From: Desulfovibrio sp. JC010
GTDB taxonomy: Bacteria; Desulfobacterota; Desulfovibrionia; Desulfovibrionales; Desulfovibrionaceae
Direction: 5' to 3'
DNA: 64,000 bases
Assembly (NCBI RefSeq): GCF_010470675.1
Contig: NZ_VOIQ01000019.1
Location: 1-64,000 of the forward strand
The notes under the pieces were generated by a model that saw only the letters and a program-made list of their open reading frames with translations, had not been told where the DNA came from and did no database searches. Made by a program: the position numbers and the translations under genes. Positions 61,401 through 64,000 of the stretch are shown here, one piece after another (position 1 is the stretch's first letter; each line of letters begins with the position of its first letter).

Positions 61401-61892
61401 TTAAACTGCTGTAATAGCGTGATCCTGCCCGCTTATAGCGGACAGCGCAACCACCTGAGTTTGAACTGCGGCCAAACTGCATTCACCCCTGAAGTAAACG
61501 CCTTTGGACCAGCTTCCGGTAATCTCTGCCATAACAACTGAGGATTTATCAAGATCAACCACTTCATATACCGTGCATTCAAGGGCCAACGGAGCAGCCT
61601 CAAGCATGGGCATATCATCATGATTGCCGTAAAAACTGGTACAGCGGGAATCGCAGCACTTCTTCTTTTCAGTCAAAGTATCCGCAAGCCCCAAACAATT
61701 AAGCACCCTGCCGGAGAACATGTTCAGACTGAACCTGCCCTCTGCAATGATCCGGGCATGCTGCTCGCTGCCTTTTTCTATCTCAATGGCAGCGAGGGAA
61801 AGCTTGCTGTTAATACGCGGTTTCGCTGCCAGAGGCAGGTAGTCAGGGCGGCCGTCAATATGGCCGCCCAATAAAGTATGTGTATATCCCAT
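61401..61892 (-). CDS. flavin-reductase-fold protein
   Basis: A 163-residue protein with split-barrel FMN-binding features (GRPDYLPLAAKPRINSKLSLA, RIIAEGRFSLNMFSG). Diverged from the flavoredoxin gene next door: CDSRC appears in the loop where the cofactor helix normally lies. A probable FMN-binding electron carrier or reductase. Part of the redox gene group, same strand. Confidence 0.75.
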   Translation of the reverse strand: MGYTHTLLGGHIDGRPDYLPLAAKPRINSKLSLAAIEIEKGSEQHARIIAEGRFSLNMFSGRVLNCLGLADTLTEKKKCCDSRCTSFYGNHDDMPMLEAAPLALECTVYEVVDLDKSSVVMAEITGSWSKGVYFRGECSLAAVQTQVVALSAISGQDHAITAV

Positions 61893-61905
61893 TTAAAGTC
61901 ACCGA

Positions 61906-62478
61906 TTATTTTATAAACTTTTTGCCGATCTTAAACCCCTTGCCCAGTCCATCGCCAAGCCCGACATATTCACGGGTGGCATGGGCATAAGCAATGGGAT
62001 TTACTGCATCCATCATAGGCATGCCTTTCTCGTTAAGGATGGTTTCATCAGCCTGAATGCCGACAATCTCACCCACGAACTGGGTATGCAGGCCAAGCTC
62101 TACTGTTTCAACAACCTTGCACTCAAATACGAGCGGAAATTCACTGACATAAGGAGCATCCACAACCTCAGAACGTACCGGGGTCAGGCCGGACACTGCG
62201 AATTTGTCTGTATCTTTACCGCTGGCAATACCGAAATAGTCAGCTTCAGCCGCGTATTCGGTTGAAGGGATGGAAACAGTGTATGCTCCGCGTTCAATGA
62301 TGGAGCCATAAGTGTATGTCGCCTTACGCAGGGAAACAGTCAGCATGGGAGGAACAGAACAGCAGATGCCGCCCCAGGCAATAGTCATAACGTTGGGTTT
62401 ATCATCTTTATCGTAACTGCCCACACACCAGACCGGGGTCGGCATGGCAAGGGTGTTGGGTTTAATTGATCTCTTCAT
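61906..62478 (-). CDS. flavoredoxin (flavin reductase family)
   Basis: A 190-residue FMN protein of the flavoredoxin type: TPVWCVGSYDKDDKPNVMTIAWGG, RKATYTYGSIIERGAYTVSIPS, and YVGLGDGLGKGFKIGKKFIK at the end. Flavoredoxin is an electron carrier in Desulfovibrio sulfur metabolism. Start ATG 62478 with AGGAG; the longer frame begins at 62535 within the next gene. Confidence 0.88.
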   Translation of the reverse strand: MKRSIKPNTLAMPTPVWCVGSYDKDDKPNVMTIAWGGICCSVPPMLTVSLRKATYTYGSIIERGAYTVSIPSTEYAAEADYFGIASGKDTDKFAVSGLTPVRSEVVDAPYVSEFPLVFECKVVETVELGLHTQFVGEIVGIQADETILNEKGMPMMDAVNPIAYAHATREYVGLGDGLGKGFKIGKKFIK

Positions 62479-62479
62479 T

Positions 62480-62794
62480 TTATACTCCTGTTTTTTCAAG
62501 CATAGTCCAAAATTTAACCTCAGGACCTTCTTCAATAAGCCCTACCATCTCATCATAGGTCTCGCGTATGGGGGCACTGTCCATATGCATCCTGTATGAT
62601 GCCTCGGAGGAAAAGTGACCGTAAAGCAAAAATAAATCAGAATCATCATTGTCCTGATGCAGATTGTATATGAGCAATCCTTCCTGCCCGGAACACTTGC
62701 ATGTCCCCTTCTCCAGAACACTTTTCAACTCTTCTGCGCGTCCGGGCTTTGCCTTGATACGGACTGTCAGAATAAAATTATCCCTGCAAAACAC
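62480..62794 (-). CDS. ABM-family (antibiotic biosynthesis monooxygenase-like) protein
   Basis: A 104-residue small alpha/beta barrel protein (ILTVRIKAKPGRAEELKSVLE, GLLIYNLHQDNDDSDLFLLYGHFSS). The start is GTG 62794 after AAGGG. These small enzymes often detoxify quinones or accompany nitroreductases. One of a run of five minus-strand redox genes. Confidence 0.8.
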   Translation of the reverse strand: MFCRDNFILTVRIKAKPGRAEELKSVLEKGTCKCSGQEGLLIYNLHQDNDDSDLFLLYGHFSSEASYRMHMDSAPIRETYDEMVGLIEEGPEVKFWTMLEKTGV

Positions 62795-62798
62795 GATG

Positions 62799-63440
62799 CT
62801 ACCCTTTAAAGGTGTCCTTATGGATACGTTCAGGTTTGAAACGGTTCACGGCTTTATGTGCTTTCTTGGGATGGCCGATTACAACCAGTGCCATGGGTAC
62901 AATGTGTTCGGGCAACTTTACCAGATCACGGAATTTTTCAACCCGGTCGGTCATGGGATAAATTCCGGTCCAGACCGCGCCAAGGCCCATGGCATGGGCA
63001 GCAAGCAGGATATTCTGGGTGGCAGCGGAAACATCTTCAATCCAGTAGCCGCCGAACTTATCACGCTCCAGGTCACCGCAGACAAGAATGGAAACCGGGG
63101 ATTTAGCCGCATACCCGGCGTATTTGTTGATTCTTTTAACCTGCGAAAGAATATTTTTATCGCGAATAACTACAAATTCCCAGGGCTGTTCGTTTCCGGC
63201 ACTGGGAGCACTCATGGCCGCACCGAGAAGCTCATTGATCTGCTCTTCACTGACATCCTGAGAAGTATAAGACCGGACACTGCGGCGGGTGCGCAAAGCG
63301 GTCATGGCGTCCATGGATGTGGGAGTCCACCATTTTCTGGCTGTACCAGCTGCTTTTGCAGGCAGTGCCGAGAGGATGGAACCGCTTGCAGCGAGTGCCG
63401 CGAAAAGTTTCATTGCCGTACGTCTGGATTGCTTTTTCAT
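62799..63440 (-). CDS. Tat-exported nitroreductase-family protein
   Basis: A 213-residue protein with a twin-arginine-like leader (SRRTAMKLFAALAASG), so export to the periplasm is likely. The nitroreductase fold shows LRTRRSVRSYTSQDV, SAPSAGNEQPWEF and GAVWTGIYPM. Cofactor FMN. Usually nitroreductases are cytosolic; a Tat signal fits a folded flavoprotein. Confidence 0.85.
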   Translation of the reverse strand: MKKQSRRTAMKLFAALAASGSILSALPAKAAGTARKWWTPTSMDAMTALRTRRSVRSYTSQDVSEEQINELLGAAMSAPSAGNEQPWEFVVIRDKNILSQVKRINKYAGYAAKSPVSILVCGDLERDKFGGYWIEDVSAATQNILLAAHAMGLGAVWTGIYPMTDRVEKFRDLVKLPEHIVPMALVVIGHPKKAHKAVNRFKPERIHKDTFKG

Positions 63441-63646
63441 TTCTAGTTTCCTTTATGCAAATGGGTTAATTATAACTTAATCAGGAAGGGCTTTCGGGCT
63501 CGCCTCATCCATTGATAATTGTATACCCAAATGAAGCAGCAAAAAGCATCCACCGGAAAGATGAACATAAAACAGTAACATACACGACATTTGTCGTAGA
63601 AATTAAAGGATGGAATTGCTACCCTGTACGGTACATGGAGAAATAA

Positions 63647-64000
63647 ATGAGATTTAACTGCACATACATATTGAAAATTATCTTCCTGCTCTGCGCAATT
63701 CATATTCTTCCCACCCCTGCAGCACAAGCTGAAAAGGCTCCCTTCATCATTGCCCACAGTGAACTCTGGCCTCTTCTCAGAACGGAAGAGAACGGGACGA
63801 AATCGGGTATATTTTATGAGATTATATATGAATCCATGAAGCGGCTTAACATAAAAATTAAATGGGAATATTACCCATGGGCCAGATGTCAGAACCATGT
63901 AGAATCAGGGATAGCTGACGCGATTCTGACAGTTCCAACTGACGAGAGAGCCACGTATACGGAAACCCACCCAACACCATTTTATCATTCATACACGCAA
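63647..64000 (+). CDS. SBP_bac_3-like binding protein (3' end outside window)
   Basis: Partial gene of at least 118 codons. Signal peptide (LLCAIHILPTPAAQAEKA) and an N-terminal lobe beginning FIIAHSELWPLLRTEENG, then YPWARCQNHVESGIADAILT. Similar to the proteins at 37221 (WARCVQQI) and 58207. GGAG lies seven bases before the ATG. The window ends before the stop. Confidence 0.85.
   Translation, partial: MRFNCTYILKIIFLLCAIHILPTPAAQAEKAPFIIAHSELWPLLRTEENGTKSGIFYEIIYESMKRLNIKIKWEYYPWARCQNHVESGIADAILTVPTDERATYTETHPTPFYHSYTQ

Noticed and set aside
1-64000. tRNA, rRNA or CRISPR array
   Set aside because: No intact tRNA or rRNA gene and no regularly spaced repeats recognised by eye; a covariance-model scan would be decisive.

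Overview
The window looks like chromosome from a Desulfovibrionaceae sulfate reducer of the Desulfovibrio/Maridesulfovibrio type. That placement is inference. It rests on a flavoredoxin-type flavin reductase, ferredoxin-fused and stand-alone nitroreductases, two separate FeoAB systems, a ferrosome-like organelle locus and moderate GC. No rRNA, intact tRNA or CRISPR array was seen.

Layout. (1) 1-4.7 kb: edge of a conjugative or integrative element, with topoisomerase III (5' end cut off) and an ArdC/primase fusion. (2) 4.7-16.4 kb: an expanded ferrosome-like (fez-like) locus. A plus-strand operon carries three P-type ATPases, an HMA-like protein, three small glycine-rich membrane proteins and a triple-FeoA protein. 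A convergent minus-strand operon carries two HMA-like proteins and three small membrane proteins, some paralogous to those of the first operon. (3) 16.6-26 kb: metal and iron import, with a ZnuABC-like ABC operon holding two binding proteins, then FeoA-FeoB with two periplasmic proteins, then Fur. (4) 26-29.4 kb: a chemoreceptor, then a Fur-boxed pair made of a mini-Fur DNA-binding protein and another HMA-like protein. (5) 29.4-37 kb: a SiaABCD-type switch behind a hybrid histidine kinase and an HD-GYP regulator. (6) 37-43.6 kb: a solute-binding protein, porin, metal/chelate-binding protein, second FeoAB and a frameshifted ynfA. (7) 43.7-53.8 kb: a mobilizable island with ParA, MOBP-type relaxase, MobC, an IncP-like oriT, an AHH nuclease lipoprotein with a candidate immunity protein, an XRE regulator, an AbiTii protein, a Fic protein and a three-gene graspetide-like cluster. 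It ends near a sequence resembling the 3' end of a tRNA/tmRNA gene. (8) 54-64 kb: PAP2 phosphatase, binding proteins, a CcdA/thioredoxin redox operon, a second Fic protein, and flavin/nitroreductase genes.

How the genes work together. Regions 2-4 and part of 6 read as one iron economy: FeoAB and ABC importers bring metal in, P-type ATPases and HMA-like proteins would load a membrane-bound iron store, and Fur-type boxes lie in front of several of these units. The two strongest leads are the enlarged ferrosome-like locus, where one ATPase lacks the TGE glutamate and two lack the CPx proline, and the graspetide-like cluster, whose 108-residue precursor carries four T-rich/E-D-D repeats beside an ATP-grasp ligase.
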